Origin: Cochlodiniinecator piscidefendens
GTDB taxonomy: Bacteria; Pseudomonadota; Alphaproteobacteria; Rhodobacterales; Rhodobacteraceae
Direction of reading: 5' to 3'
Assembly: GCF_011326755.1 (NCBI RefSeq)
Contig: NZ_JAAOIE010000007.1
Coordinates: 62,001-126,000 of the forward strand
Length of the DNA stretch: 64,000 nt
Position 1 is the stretch's first letter; the number at the start of each line of letters is the position of its first letter. This document shows positions 35,062 to 44,376 of the stretch, in pieces. The translations under genes were made by a program, and so were the position numbers. The notes under the pieces were generated by a model. It was given only the letters and a program-made list of their open reading frames with translations, ran no database searches and was not told the DNA's origin.

Positions 35062-35798
35062 TCACCGTTTCAAAAATTTACCGCCACCCCATCAAAGCGC
35101 ATGGGGTGGAGGTACTTAGCAGCACACCATTAGAGATCGGAAAATGCCTGCCAATGGATCGTCATTGGGCGGTACTCCATGAAGCCGCAAAAACCACTGG
35201 CGGTGCTTGGGCTTCATGCGCTAACTTTTCTCGTGGTGCCAAAGCCCCCCATCTCATGGCCATCAAGGCTAAATATGACGAAGGCACAGGCCTTCTTACC
35301 TTGCGCCACCCCGACCTATCCGAAATCACCTTTGATCCTAACACGCAGTCCGCTGAGTTCATCAATTGGGTAACTCCCCTGATGCCGTCAGACCGCGCCG
35401 CCTCAACCGGGATCACCCATGCCAATGGCCGCGGTATCACCGACAGCGAATTTGCATCTGTGGCGATCACCAATACTGCGTCAAATGCGGCTCTTTCTGA
35501 ATTACTGGGTCGGGAATTGTCGCCCCTCAGATGGCGCAGCAATATCTGGCTCGATAACCTTCCCGCTTGGGAAGAGGCCAGTATGGTTGGGAAAACGCTT
35601 CGCATTGGGTCAGCTGAACTCGAAATTCGCGAGCAAATCACACGCTGCCGCGCAACCACCGCCAACCCAGAAACCGGGGTTATCGATGCCGACACACTTG
35701 GTGCATTGAAATCCTTGGGTCATCAACAGTTTGGCGTTTATGGTGTCGTGACCAAAGCAGGCACCGTTGCCATCACTGATAGAGCAGAGATTCTGTAA
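35058..35798 (+). CDS. MOSC-domain protein
   Basis: This 246-residue protein has an N-terminal MOSC-associated beta-barrel (ISKIYRHPIKAHGVEVLSS-like start) and the MOSC domain. The conserved cysteine lies in ITRCRATTANPETG. MOSC domains bind molybdenum cofactor or sulfur carriers; YiiM and mARC relatives reduce N-hydroxylated compounds. The ATG overlaps the yidC stop by 4 bp (ATGA) and its own stop overlaps engB by one base. The substrate is unknown. This is a well-known neighbour of yidC in Rhodobacterales. Confidence 0.88.
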   Translation: MITVSKIYRHPIKAHGVEVLSSTPLEIGKCLPMDRHWAVLHEAAKTTGGAWASCANFSRGAKAPHLMAIKAKYDEGTGLLTLRHPDLSEITFDPNTQSAEFINWVTPLMPSDRAASTGITHANGRGITDSEFASVAITNTASNAALSELLGRELSPLRWRSNIWLDNLPAWEEASMVGKTLRIGSAELEIREQITRCRATTANPETGVIDADTLGALKSLGHQQFGVYGVVTKAGTVAITDRAEIL

Positions 35799-36448
35799 TG
35801 CAAATCCGCTTCCCCATCGCCGAAGAACCAGACACCATCACCGCAGAAAAAGGTCGCATGCTATTCGCAGGCGATACTGATTTCCTAAAGGGCGTGGTCG
35901 CGATGGACGGCCTTCCTCCCGCTGATCGAATCGAAGTTTGCTTTGCTGGTCGCTCTAATGTTGGGAAATCGTCCCTGATCAACGCCTTGACCGGCCGCAA
36001 AGGGTTGGCACGCGCGTCAAATACGCCTGGACGCACCCAAGAGATAAACTATTTTACCCAGGGTGAAGAACATTTTCTGGTCGATTTGCCCGGTTATGGC
36101 TTTGCCAATGCACCCGTGGCCGTCGTCGCCAAATGGCAGCGGCTGCTGAAATCATACCTATCAGGCCGCCAAACTCTGCGCCGGGCCTTCGTGTTGGTTG
36201 ATACACGCCATGGGGTCAAAGACGTCGACAATGAAATCATGTCACTGTTGGATAAATCCGCGGTTGCGTTTCAAGTAGTCATGACCAAAGCCGACAAAGT
36301 TAAACCGCACGAGCGTGAGAAGACCATCGAAAAAACACGCGAAGCCTTGGCCAAGCACCCCGCCGCCTACCCCGAAATCGTTGTGACATCGTCAGAGAAA
36401 GGCGACGGCATTGCGACTTTGCGTGCGATCATTGCCACATTGATTTAA
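35798..36448 (+). CDS. engB: Ribosome-biogenesis GTPase EngB/YsxC
   Basis: This 216-residue GTPase is needed for large-subunit assembly. All G motifs are visible: FAGRSNVGKSSLINAL (G1), TPGRTQEINYF (G2), DLPGYG (G3) and TKADK (G4). The length and N-terminal extension are usual for alphaproteobacteria. Its ATG overlaps the MOSC-gene stop by one base (TAATG), and argB follows after 72 bp. Confidence 0.95.
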   Translation: MQIRFPIAEEPDTITAEKGRMLFAGDTDFLKGVVAMDGLPPADRIEVCFAGRSNVGKSSLINALTGRKGLARASNTPGRTQEINYFTQGEEHFLVDLPGYGFANAPVAVVAKWQRLLKSYLSGRQTLRRAFVLVDTRHGVKDVDNEIMSLLDKSAVAFQVVMTKADKVKPHEREKTIEKTREALAKHPAAYPEIVVTSSEKGDGIATLRAIIATLI

Positions 36449-36520
36449 ACTGCACACCCCTCGGAATTTTCTTGCGCATACTGCGCCGTTTGCCAACTCC
36501 GGTAAACCAAGGACACTAAG

Positions 36521-37393
36521 ATGAAGAAACAGACCGCTATGAACCGTGATTGGATTGCCACCGCCCGTACTCTATCCGAAGCCCTGCCCTATTTGCAGCG
36601 CTACGATGGGGCCATCGTTGTTATCAAATTTGGCGGTCACGCCATGGGTGACGACGAAGCCATGAATACCTTTGCCCGTGACATCGTTTTGATGCAGCAA
36701 GTTGGTATCAACCCCGTGATCGTTCATGGCGGCGGCCCAATGATCAATGACATGCTATCGCGCCTCGATATCAAATCCGATTTCGTGAACGGAAAACGTG
36801 TCACCGATAAAGCCACAGTCGAAGTCGTCGAAATGGTGCTGTCCGGCCGGGTCAACAAACGTATTGTTCAAGCCATTAATGCCCAAGGAGGCAAGGCGGT
36901 TGGCCTTTCCGGTAAAGACGCCAATCTCATGATTTGTGATCAAACCAACCCGGACCTTGGTTTTGTCGGCACCCCTGCCGATATGAACCCCGAATTGCTA
37001 CACGATCTTTTTGCCAACAACACCATTCCGGTGATTGCCCCCCTTGGCGCGGGCCGCAACGGCGAAACATTTAACGTCAATGGTGATACAGCCGCTGGCG
37101 CGATTGCAGCTGCACTAAACGCAGATCGCCTGCTTCTGTTAACGGATGTTGCCGGCGTGAAAGATGCCTCTGGCGAAGTCGTGACCGAACTCACCGCAGA
37201 TCATGTCGTTGAACTCACCAAGGAAGGCGTCATCGCCGGTGGTATGATTCCCAAGACCGAAACCTGTCTCACGGCCATCAAAGGCGGTGTTCGCGCCGCA
37301 GTTATCCTCGATGGACGCGCACCAAATGCTTGCTTGCTCGAACTATTCACCGAGCATGGTGCAGGTTCTATCATTCGCGCGGATCACTCCTGA
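36521..37393 (+). CDS. argB: Acetylglutamate kinase
   Basis: This 290-residue kinase phosphorylates N-acetylglutamate in arginine synthesis. The family motifs are present: [13 protein letters not shown] at the N-terminus, [12 protein letters not shown] for substrate binding, and [18 protein letters not shown] near the C-terminus. The N-terminal helix before the first strand is of the kind that in arginine-sensitive hexameric enzymes binds arginine, so feedback inhibition is possible. It is the last gene of the yidC run. A hairpin overlaps the stop. Confidence 0.95.
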   Translation: MKKQTAMNRDWIATARTLSEALPYLQRYDGAIVVIKFGGHAMGDDEAMNTFARDIVLMQQVGINPVIVHGGGPMINDMLSRLDIKSDFVNGKRVTDKATVEVVEMVLSGRVNKRIVQAINAQGGKAVGLSGKDANLMICDQTNPDLGFVGTPADMNPELLHDLFANNTIPVIAPLGAGRNGETFNVNGDTAAGAIAAALNADRLLLLTDVAGVKDASGEVVTELTADHVVELTKEGVIAGGMIPKTETCLTAIKGGVRAAVILDGRAPNACLLELFTEHGAGSIIRADHS

Positions 37394-37410
37394 CACAAGG
37401 CTGTCAGGAG
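37387..37410 (+). terminator. Hairpin overlapping the argB stop
   Basis: A perfect 9-bp stem (CTCCTGACA / TGTCAGGAG) with a 6-nt loop spans the stop codon at 37391. No T tract follows, so it may protect the mRNA 3' end or act as a weak terminator. Confidence 0.45.
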
Positions 37411-37464
37411 CCCCCTGCTACTACGATCGCAGGCCACAACGGCCATGTGAATCGGAGTATCAAA

Positions 37465-37770
37465 ATGACCAACACCCTTGAACGCGTAACCTTTCGCACG
37501 CTTCCCAATACAAACGAAGCAGACCTTATGGCCGCGGTGGAAACATCAGGCAATTGGATTAAGGCACAGCCCGGGTTTCACTACCGTACCCTAATTAAAA
37601 CCGACGACGGTTGGGAAGATCTCGCATTTTGGTCAGACGAAGCCGCCGCGAAAGCCGCCTCAGAAACCTTCATGGATGCGCCAGAAAACGTCGACTACAT
37701 TAAACTGATTGATCTTAACACAGTTGTGATGACCTATCTGCCCCAAAAGGTCAGCATGGCCGGCACCTAA
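37465..37770 (+). CDS. Antibiotic-biosynthesis-monooxygenase-like (dimeric α/β barrel) protein
   Basis: This 101-residue protein has the ferredoxin-like fold seen in ABM and stress-response dimeric barrels: TFRTLPNTNEADLMAAVETSG, then QPGFHYRTLIKTDDGWEDLAFWSD, the Trp/Phe pair that marks the group. The start has CGGAGT upstream. No catalytic histidine can be assigned. It follows argB at 71 bp and precedes the hydroxylase gene; a shared pathway is not evident. Confidence 0.7.
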   Translation: MTNTLERVTFRTLPNTNEADLMAAVETSGNWIKAQPGFHYRTLIKTDDGWEDLAFWSDEAAAKAASETFMDAPENVDYIKLIDLNTVVMTYLPQKVSMAGT

Positions 37771-37810
37771 CCCATTGACCCGCAAGGCGAACCGAGCTTA
37801 CCCTCTGTCC

Positions 37811-38602
37811 ATGGAGAACGAAGCTACCATTCGCCTTGCGGTTTTTATTGGCCTGTTTGCTGTCTTTGCAGCTGCCGAAGCCTATGCACCTCGCCGCATC
37901 CGCACCCAATCCCGGGCGCGACGCTGGCTGACCAATTGGGCGATCATCGTTTTGGATTCCCTAACACTGCGCGCGGTGGCACTTGTTCTGCCTCTCCTGA
38001 CAATTGGCGCGGCAATTGACGCTCAGGCCAACGGTTGGGGTCTATTAAATTTTCTCGACTTTCCACTGTGGGTCGAGGGCATATTCGCCGTTCTCTTTTT
38101 TGATTTTGCAATCTGGTTACAACATCTGATCACGCATAAGGTGCCCATTCTGTGGAAATTGCATCGCGTTCATCACGCCGACCGTGACATAGATGTATCC
38201 ACTGCCATTCGGTTTCACCCGATTGAAATTGCATTGTCGATGATACTGAAAATCGGGCTTGTTTACATCATCGGTCCATCTGCAATTGCTATCCTCATTT
38301 TTGAAATCATGCTGAATGGCACTGCAATGTTTAATCACGCGAACATGCGTCTTCCGCTGGGCTTTGATCAGGTTTTACGCCGCATCCTTGTAACGCCTGA
38401 TATGCACCGCGTTCACCATTCTGACAAACGCCATGAGGCAGACAGCAACTACGGCTTTGCACTATCAGTTTGGGATCGGCTTTTTGGCACCTATATTGCC
38501 CAACCAGAAGGCGGCCATGACAATATGACCATCGGCCTTCAATGGCAGGATGATCGCCCTTCTCGCTTGGGATGGAGCCTGTGGCTTCCGTTCAAAAAAT
38601 GA
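37811..38602 (+). CDS. Sterol desaturase / fatty-acid hydroxylase-family membrane protein
   Basis: This 263-residue membrane protein has the di-iron histidine clusters of the family: HLITH, then HRVHHADRD, and HRVHHSDKRHE, with HANM between. Such enzymes hydroxylate or desaturate fatty acids, sterols or carotenoids. About four membrane segments alternate with these motifs. The ATG at 37811 was chosen; an in-frame TTG at 37775 lacks a ribosome site. The stop overlaps the next gene by 4 bp (ATGA). The substrate is unknown. In roseobacters this family often acts on lipids or ornithine lipids. Confidence 0.85.
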   Translation: MENEATIRLAVFIGLFAVFAAAEAYAPRRIRTQSRARRWLTNWAIIVLDSLTLRAVALVLPLLTIGAAIDAQANGWGLLNFLDFPLWVEGIFAVLFFDFAIWLQHLITHKVPILWKLHRVHHADRDIDVSTAIRFHPIEIALSMILKIGLVYIIGPSAIAILIFEIMLNGTAMFNHANMRLPLGFDQVLRRILVTPDMHRVHHSDKRHEADSNYGFALSVWDRLFGTYIAQPEGGHDNMTIGLQWQDDRPSRLGWSLWLPFKK

Positions 38603-39249
38603 ATTACAGCGATGCCCTTGCTCAGGTTCAGGCCGTTGGCCTTGATATCGTTGCCGCACTTAACCCTGGCGCAGACACACCTGCCCCTAAAGGGTGTAAA
38701 ACAATCCTGATGCTGGGGCCGAATGAGCCCGAATTCTGGCGTCTTTTTTCTACATCTCCAGAATATACAGACGGTCAGCCTGATCCAATGGATCGTTGGT
38801 CAAAACGCATCATTGCCCCCCTCGCTGACAAACTTGGCGGTTCACCTCAATTCCCAAGCGACGGGCCCTCTTATCCTGCGTTTTTCCAATGGGCCCTAAA
38901 ATCTGGCCGGGCATGGGCGTCCCCGGTTAACTTAATGGTGCATGATTCCGCCGGCTTATTTGTGTCTTTTCGCGGCGCAATTACCCTGCCCACTCGGCTT
39001 TCCCTCCCCAAAGGCGGCCCATCTCCCTGTAATGCTTGCGCCGCACCTTGCACAACAGAATGCCCCGTCGACGCCCTAACACCTACCAGCTACGATGTAC
39101 CACGCTGCAAGGCGTTTCTGCGGCGCCCTGAGGGCTACGAATGCCTCACCAGGGGCTGTCGCGCCCGGCGTATCTGCCCTATAAGCCAGACCTATCCTAG
39201 GCTTCCCCAACAATCCGAATTCCATATGAAAGCGTTCCTAGATTCATGA
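38599..39249 (+). CDS. 4Fe-4S ferredoxin-like protein
   Basis: This 216-residue protein is soluble and carries a cysteine-rich 4Fe-4S motif in its second half (CNACAAPCTTECP, about residues 144-156), with further Cys residues in ECLTRGCRARRICP. The start MNYSDAL overlaps the upstream hydroxylase stop by 4 bp, and its own end overlaps the phosphatase gene by 4 bp, so the three are translationally coupled. An electron-transfer role for the di-iron hydroxylase is an attractive inference. Confidence 0.78.
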   Translation: MNYSDALAQVQAVGLDIVAALNPGADTPAPKGCKTILMLGPNEPEFWRLFSTSPEYTDGQPDPMDRWSKRIIAPLADKLGGSPQFPSDGPSYPAFFQWALKSGRAWASPVNLMVHDSAGLFVSFRGAITLPTRLSLPKGGPSPCNACAAPCTTECPVDALTPTSYDVPRCKAFLRRPEGYECLTRGCRARRICPISQTYPRLPQQSEFHMKAFLDS

Positions 39250-39746
39250 CTTTACGCCTCATCCTCACACGTCACGCGAAATCAGATTGGGATGATCCTT
39301 TCGCCTCAGATCATGAACGCGTTCTAAATGAGCGCGGACGCTTAGCAGCACCTAAAGTTGGAGAATGGCTGAAGGAAAATGGGTATGTCCCAGATGAGGT
39401 GTTCTGCTCAGATGCCGCCCGCACGCGAGAAACATGGAAACGGCTCTCATCCACGTTTTCATCAGCGCCGGAACCTAGCTTTACGAGAAGACTCTATCTG
39501 GCTCCGGATTTCGCAATGTTCGATTTGTTGAAGGCCGCCACAGGGAAAACGGTCATGGTCGTTGCTCACAATCCGGGCATTGCAGAATTGGCCGACCTCA
39601 TCACAATTACGCCCCCACAGCACTCACAATTTGGCCGGTATCCTACGTGCGCCACCATGGTTGCCGAATTTTCTGTAGACAATTGGACCGACATTAAACC
39701 GAAATCAGCACGTGTTTTAGATTTCGTCGTACCGCGTGACTTTTAG
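39246..39746 (+). CDS. SixA-like histidine phosphatase
   Basis: This 166-residue protein belongs to the histidine phosphatase superfamily. The phospho-accepting motif reads TRHAKSDWDDP with His in the RHA triad, and the second conserved His lies in VVAHNPGIAEL. SixA-type enzymes dephosphorylate phosphohistidine proteins, but this one lacks an identifiable partner nearby. Its ATG overlaps the preceding gene by 4 bp. The gene is followed by a repeat element and a terminator. Confidence 0.85.
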   Translation: MTLRLILTRHAKSDWDDPFASDHERVLNERGRLAAPKVGEWLKENGYVPDEVFCSDAARTRETWKRLSSTFSSAPEPSFTRRLYLAPDFAMFDLLKAATGKTVMVVAHNPGIAELADLITITPPQHSQFGRYPTCATMVAEFSVDNWTDIKPKSARVLDFVVPRDF

Positions 39747-39751
39747 GTTTC

Positions 39752-39781
39752 CGCAAATTCGTATGCATAAAAAGTATACGT
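39752..39781. repeat. Dispersed intergenic palindromic element, copy B
   Basis: This 30-bp stretch contains CGTAT-N11-ATACG and matches the element at 23899-23927 over nearly its whole length (shared blocks CGCAAAT, CGTATGCA and AAAAG). Both copies lie right after a plus-strand operon and just before a terminator hairpin, so they occupy the same kind of place. Confidence 0.5.
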
Positions 39782-39793
39782 GATTTTTCAAAC

Positions 39794-39830
39794 AAAAACC
39801 CCGGCGCATGGCCGGGATTTCTTTCGTTTT
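39794..39830. terminator. Bidirectional terminator between the SixA-like gene and aapP
   Basis: The stem CCCGGC / GCCGGG (39800-39805 and 39811-39816) has A-rich sequence to the left and a T-rich run to the right, so it can end transcripts in either direction between these convergent genes. Confidence 0.75.
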
Positions 39831-39842
39831 ATGGGCTGGTAT

Positions 39843-40634
39843 TTAGTGGCCCAAAATCTGGCTGAGGAACAATTTAGTCCGTTCGCTTTGTGGGTTGTTA
39901 AAGAACTCTTCTGGTTCATTTTGTTCAACAATTTGCCCCTGATCCATAAAGATCACGCGGTTCGCAACCTGACGGGCAAAGCCCATCTCGTGCGTTACGC
40001 AAAGCATGGTCATGCCCTCTTCCGCGAGTTCGATCATGGTGTCCAACACCTCTTTGATCATCTCAGGATCCAAAGCCGAAGTCGGTTCATCAAACAACAT
40101 AATCCGCGGCTTCATGCACAACGAACGCGCAATCGCAACACGCTGTTGCTGACCACCCGAAAGCTGACCCGGATATTTGTTTGCTTGCTCAGGAATCTTA
40201 ACTTTTTCAAGGAAGTGCATCGCAGTTTCAATCGCCTCTTTACGAGGCGTCTTACGCACCCAGATGGGGGCCAACGTGCAGTTTTCCAGAATGGTCAGAT
40301 GCGGGAACAAGTTAAAGTGCTGGAAGCACATGCCAACTTCAGACCGAATTTTATCAATGTTTTTAAGGTCCGAGGTAAGTTCGATCCCGTCAACAATGAT
40401 GTCGCCCTTTTGGTGCTCTTCCAAACGATTGATGCAACGGATCAGCGTTGATTTACCCGAACCCGAAGGCCCAGCAATAACGATACGCTCACCTTCATTA
40501 ACCGTCAGGTTAATGTCGCGTAGCACGTGGAACGCGCCATACCATTTGTTCATGGCATTGATTTGGATCGCGACTTTATCAGAGACCTGCATTTTAGAAC
40601 GGTCGATTTCGCGTGATGTGGAAAGTTCAGACAT
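39843..40634 (-). CDS. aapP: General L-amino-acid ABC transporter, ATP-binding protein
   Basis: This 263-residue ATPase powers the Aap uptake system. It has Walker [13 protein letters not shown], the signature [13 protein letters not shown], Walker [12 protein letters not shown] and the switch His in [10 protein letters not shown]. The family is the polar amino-acid/GlnQ type. It follows the permease genes after 12 bp, completing the gene order aapJ-aapQ-aapM-aapP on the minus strand. Length and order are as in known Aap systems, which take up a broad range of L-amino acids. Confidence 0.95.
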   Translation of the reverse strand: MSELSTSREIDRSKMQVSDKVAIQINAMNKWYGAFHVLRDINLTVNEGERIVIAGPSGSGKSTLIRCINRLEEHQKGDIIVDGIELTSDLKNIDKIRSEVGMCFQHFNLFPHLTILENCTLAPIWVRKTPRKEAIETAMHFLEKVKIPEQANKYPGQLSGGQQQRVAIARSLCMKPRIMLFDEPTSALDPEMIKEVLDTMIELAEEGMTMLCVTHEMGFARQVANRVIFMDQGQIVEQNEPEEFFNNPQSERTKLFLSQILGH

Positions 40635-40646
40635 TTGGTGAACTCC

Positions 40647-41954
40647 TTATTTGTGACCAGTTTGAAGCTTACGCTCCAAGTACATGGAATAGCGGGCCAT
40701 AGAAAAACAGAAGACGAAGAACAGTAGTGCTATGAAACCATAAAGTTCCCAAACAACGCCGTTCCATTCTGCATTCGCACGAATAGCGGTGGACAAGCCA
40801 AGTGGATCAAGCAAGCCAATCACAGACACAAGTGTTGTGTCTTTGAACAAACCGATAAAGTTTGACACGATCCCAGGGATCGAGATTTTCAACGCTTGCG
40901 GCATGATGATCAAGCGCTGCGCCTGCCAATAGTTGAGACCCAATGAATCTCCGCCTTCGTATTGGCCTTTGGGCAACGCTGCCAAACCACCCCGGATCAC
41001 TTCGGCCATATAGGCAGATGAGAACAAGGTTGCCATGATGATGACCCGCATGATGATGTCAAAGTTCGTGCCCGGGGGCATGAAAATGTTCAACAAAGTT
41101 GACGCGACAAACAGCAGGGTAATCAATGGTACGCCACGAATGAATTCAATGAATCCAACGCAAAGTGCCTTTACGATCAACAGGTCTGATTGCCGGCCCA
41201 GTGCCAAAACAATCCCAAGTGGCAAGGAAAAACCAATCGCGACGATACCAATTGTCAGGGAGAGCATCAGCCCACCAAATTGACGACTAGATACTGGTTC
41301 CATCGCTAGCTCGAGAATCCCTGCTAGGCCGCTCGATACACTGGATGCAATAAACAACCACCAAATGGCAGCTGCGACAACCGCTGCGATCAACCCGAAC
41401 AAGCTACCCATTGCCGCGGTGACGGTACGATAAACATATATCCCCACCACAAATCCAAGAAGCGCAACAACCGGTGTCCAAACTGTGCCGCCCCACAACA
41501 ACCAAGGCATCACAAAAGGATACAGAACTGACACCCAGATCATTTTTGCAGGAGTCTTTTCTGCAAAAAGAACAGGGGCCAATGCGGCGAAGGTCAGGAA
41601 GAACGCTAATACTGGACGCCAGTAGTGTTCACTTGGGTAGAAGCCGAATAACAGCTGCACCCAACGGTCACGAACAACCCCCCAACAAGCGCCGGAAAAG
41701 TGTCCTTCTCTACCTAGGCTGTGCAATATATCACGGCATTCGCTTAGTGACGCCGCAGCCCATGTTGGTGAATATGCCCAAGGCAAAAACCCGTATAGCA
41801 ACGAAAATACTGAAAACAGCGCAATAATCGTCAGCACAGAATTAAGTGCGTTCGAGAACAGATTCGCACGTAGCCAACCTATAACACCCACCGTGGAGGC
41901 TGGTGGTGCTTCTTGCTCCAACATTTCGGTGCGGACAAAAGAGACTTCATTCAT
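40647..41954 (-). CDS. aapM: General L-amino-acid ABC transporter, permease AapM
   Basis: This 435-residue inner-membrane permease has about nine hydrophobic segments and the EAA-type loop (ADSLGLNYWQAQRLIIMPQAL-like) that contacts the ATPase. Its length, well above GlnP-type permeases, is typical of AapM, as is the long N-terminal extension of several spans before the transport core. It starts 1 bp after the aapQ stop with GGAG upstream. Confidence 0.94.
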   Translation of the reverse strand: MNEVSFVRTEMLEQEAPPASTVGVIGWLRANLFSNALNSVLTIIALFSVFSLLYGFLPWAYSPTWAAASLSECRDILHSLGREGHFSGACWGVVRDRWVQLLFGFYPSEHYWRPVLAFFLTFAALAPVLFAEKTPAKMIWVSVLYPFVMPWLLWGGTVWTPVVALLGFVVGIYVYRTVTAAMGSLFGLIAAVVAAAIWWLFIASSVSSGLAGILELAMEPVSSRQFGGLMLSLTIGIVAIGFSLPLGIVLALGRQSDLLIVKALCVGFIEFIRGVPLITLLFVASTLLNIFMPPGTNFDIIMRVIIMATLFSSAYMAEVIRGGLAALPKGQYEGGDSLGLNYWQAQRLIIMPQALKISIPGIVSNFIGLFKDTTLVSVIGLLDPLGLSTAIRANAEWNGVVWELYGFIALLFFVFCFSMARYSMYLERKLQTGHK

Positions 41955-41955
41955 A

Positions 41956-43215
41956 TTACCGCTCCACCAACTTAAGACGATTATTATACCAGTTCATCAC
42001 CGTAGAGATGCTGAGAGAAATCGTGAGATATATCAACATTCCGAGTAGAACCGTTTCCAATTCCCGACCCGTTTGGTTCAAAGTGATCCCCATCAAGGTC
42101 CCTGTGATATCCATATAACCAACTGCAATGGCCAAAGAGGAGTTCTTGGTCAAATTCAGATAGTTGGAAATCAACGGTGGAATGATAACGCGCATAGCTT
42201 GCGGAAGAACGACCAACCGCATGATACGGTTCGGACGAATGCCCAACGCGGCTGCGGCTTCGGTCTGACCATGAGAAACAGCCAAAATCCCTGCGCGCAC
42301 AATCTCAGCGATAAACGCTGCAGTATAGAGCGAAAGCGCCAGCCACAAAGCAATCAAAGAGTTCCGAAGGTATGTCCCACCGGTAAAGTTAAACCCTTTG
42401 AGTTCAGGGTAGCCGAGGTAAAACCCAAGCGCATAGAGTAGTACGCCCAACGGGACGACAACCGCAGCGATCCGCTGATACCAAACTGTAGGACGCTCAC
42501 CTGTTGCTTCTTGAATGCTATCTGCGCGCATACGGATGCGTTTAGATGCGTAGAAACCAGCGATAAGGACCGCAATAACCGCCATGAGATCCAGGCTAAT
42601 TTCGAAAGTACCCCAAAAGACTGGTATGTCCCCTAGACCACGCGAGAATAGCGGCTCTGGAATATAAACACCGCGATTTGTAATCGCTACAGAGTTATCC
42701 AAAAGCATCGAAGCCGTAGCATTGTCACCCCGAAACGCGCGCGGCGCAGGCAGAGTTTCGATCAAAATGGCCATGGTGAAGACGATCCACAACAGCACAG
42801 GCACGTTCCGGAAAGTCTCAACGTAAACCGCCATCAGGCGAGAAACGATCCAGTTTTTTGAGAGGCGAAGAACACCGACAATAACACCGATTATTGTTGC
42901 GGTAATGCAACCCATCACGGCGATAACTAAAGTGTTCAGCACCCCAATTACAGCTGCGCGAATGTGTGGGCTTTGTGATGTGTAATCTAGTAAGCGTTGG
43001 TTGATGTCATATCCTGCTGGTTCCCATAGAAAGCGAAAGTTTGGTTCTTTCCCCAGGGTTTCAAGATTTGTCATCGTGTTATTAATTAGCCAGCCGATCA
43101 AAACTAAAAATCCGATCAACGCCACGACCTGAATGGTCAAAGATCTATAGCGTGTATCGTAAATTAGCATCGACAGCCGAAACGTCTCCTTCGGAGGCTC
43201 GGTCAATGTAGTCAT
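41956..43215 (-). CDS. aapQ: General L-amino-acid ABC transporter, permease AapQ
   Basis: This 419-residue permease forms the channel with AapM. The EAA-type loop is visible (AAALGIRPNRIMRLVVLPQAMR). Early spans are separated by a hydrophilic stretch at about residues 170-215, typical of AapQ. The start MTTLTEPP was preferred for GGGGAAG upstream; six extra residues are possible. It lies downstream of a hairpin that separates it from aapJ. Confidence 0.94.
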   Translation of the reverse strand: MTTLTEPPKETFRLSMLIYDTRYRSLTIQVVALIGFLVLIGWLINNTMTNLETLGKEPNFRFLWEPAGYDINQRLLDYTSQSPHIRAAVIGVLNTLVIAVMGCITATIIGVIVGVLRLSKNWIVSRLMAVYVETFRNVPVLLWIVFTMAILIETLPAPRAFRGDNATASMLLDNSVAITNRGVYIPEPLFSRGLGDIPVFWGTFEISLDLMAVIAVLIAGFYASKRIRMRADSIQEATGERPTVWYQRIAAVVVPLGVLLYALGFYLGYPELKGFNFTGGTYLRNSLIALWLALSLYTAAFIAEIVRAGILAVSHGQTEAAAALGIRPNRIMRLVVLPQAMRVIIPPLISNYLNLTKNSSLAIAVGYMDITGTLMGITLNQTGRELETVLLGMLIYLTISLSISTVMNWYNNRLKLVER

Positions 43216-43298
43216 GTAAGACTTCCCCGTCATCCCTAGCTCTTTCGGCGCTTAGGCGCTCATTCATGTCTAGGGTGTTTTTTCGGTCAATAAAAATA

Positions 43299-43326
43299 CA
43301 AAGGGCGTGGAAAACCACGCCCTTTG
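43299..43326 (-). terminator. Strong hairpin between aapJ and aapQ (partial terminator)
   Basis: A perfect 12-bp stem (CAAAGGGCGTGG / CCACGCCCTTTG) with an AAAA loop begins 10 bp after the aapJ stop and is followed on the minus strand by a T-rich run. Such hairpins let the binding protein be made in excess over the permease. Confidence 0.85.
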
Positions 43327-43336
43327 CAGGATGTAT

Positions 43337-44356
43337 TTAGCGGAAAGGAGGCGTGTAAAGTAGGCCGCCATCTGTCCACTGTGCGTTCAAGCCGCGCGAC
43401 AAGCCAACCGGCGTATTCTCACCAATGTTGCCTTCAAACAGCTCGCCGTAGTTACCACCAGCTGCGATCGCGTTTTTAGCCCAATCTGCAGACAAACCAA
43501 GCATTTCGCCCAAGTTACCTTCGGTACCGAGCAAACGGTTGATTTCTGGGTTGTTACCGGCTTCCATTGACATCTCACCGATGTTTGCTGATGTCACGCC
43601 TAGCTCTTCTGCAGAGATAAGTGCATTCAGAGTCCAACGAACAACATCGCCCCATTCATTGTCGCCGTGGCGAACAAGCGGGCCGAGTGGCTCTTTTGAG
43701 ATGATTTCAGGAAGAACAACGTGTGCGCCTGGATCTTCGAAGGTTGCACGTGTCGCGGCTAGGCCGGATGCATCAGTTGTGTAAACATCGCAAGCGCCAG
43801 CTAGGTACTGCTGTTGTGCTTCTGCGTTAGTTTCGATTGGCACTGGCTCATAGCTGATGCCGTTTGCACGGAAGAAGTCAGCCAAGTTCAGCTCTGTTGT
43901 TGTACCAGTTTGGATACATACAGTTGCGCCATCAAGATCTTTTGCAGATGTCACACCCAATTCAGCCGGAACCATAAAGCCCTGACCGTCATAGTAGTTT
44001 ACACCAACAAATTCGAATTTAAGATCGACATCGCGTGAGAATGTCCATGTTGTGTTACGTGCCAACATGTCGATTTCGCCAGAAGCAAGCGCAGTGAAAC
44101 GCGTTTTACCAGTGGTCGGGATAAATTCAACTGCTTGTGAGTCACCTAACACAGCAGCGGCAACAGCGCGGCAGATGCCAACGTCAAAGCCATCCCATAC
44201 ACCGTTTGCATCTGGCGCAGCGAAACCAACGAGACCTGTGGTCACACCACAGTTCAACGTGCCGCGTGCAACCACGTCATCAAGCGTACCAGCGGATGCT
44301 CCGCCAGCCGCGATACCAGCAACGGTTAGCGCGCCAAGAAATACGGATTTTTTCAT
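43337..44356 (-). CDS. aapJ: General L-amino-acid ABC transporter, periplasmic binding protein
   Basis: This 339-residue protein begins with a clear signal peptide (MKKSVFLGALTVAGIAAGGASA), then the mature start GTLDDVVARGTLNCGV. It has the two-lobe type-II binding fold of amino-acid binding proteins: VGFAAPDANGVWDGFDVGICRAVAAAVLGD and FTALASGEIDMLARNTTWT. The start MKKS was chosen for GAAGAGG upstream; the longer frame has no signal. It heads the aap operon and is followed by a hairpin. Confidence 0.95.
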   Translation of the reverse strand: MKKSVFLGALTVAGIAAGGASAGTLDDVVARGTLNCGVTTGLVGFAAPDANGVWDGFDVGICRAVAAAVLGDSQAVEFIPTTGKTRFTALASGEIDMLARNTTWTFSRDVDLKFEFVGVNYYDGQGFMVPAELGVTSAKDLDGATVCIQTGTTTELNLADFFRANGISYEPVPIETNAEAQQQYLAGACDVYTTDASGLAATRATFEDPGAHVVLPEIISKEPLGPLVRHGDNEWGDVVRWTLNALISAEELGVTSANIGEMSMEAGNNPEINRLLGTEGNLGEMLGLSADWAKNAIAAGGNYGELFEGNIGENTPVGLSRGLNAQWTDGGLLYTPPFR

Positions 44357-44376
44357 TTTTACCTCTTCCTGATAGT

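Noticed and set aside
39780-40451. 223-codon plus-strand frame
   Set aside because: It is antisense to aapP, which has all ABC ATPase motifs, and begins inside a terminator.
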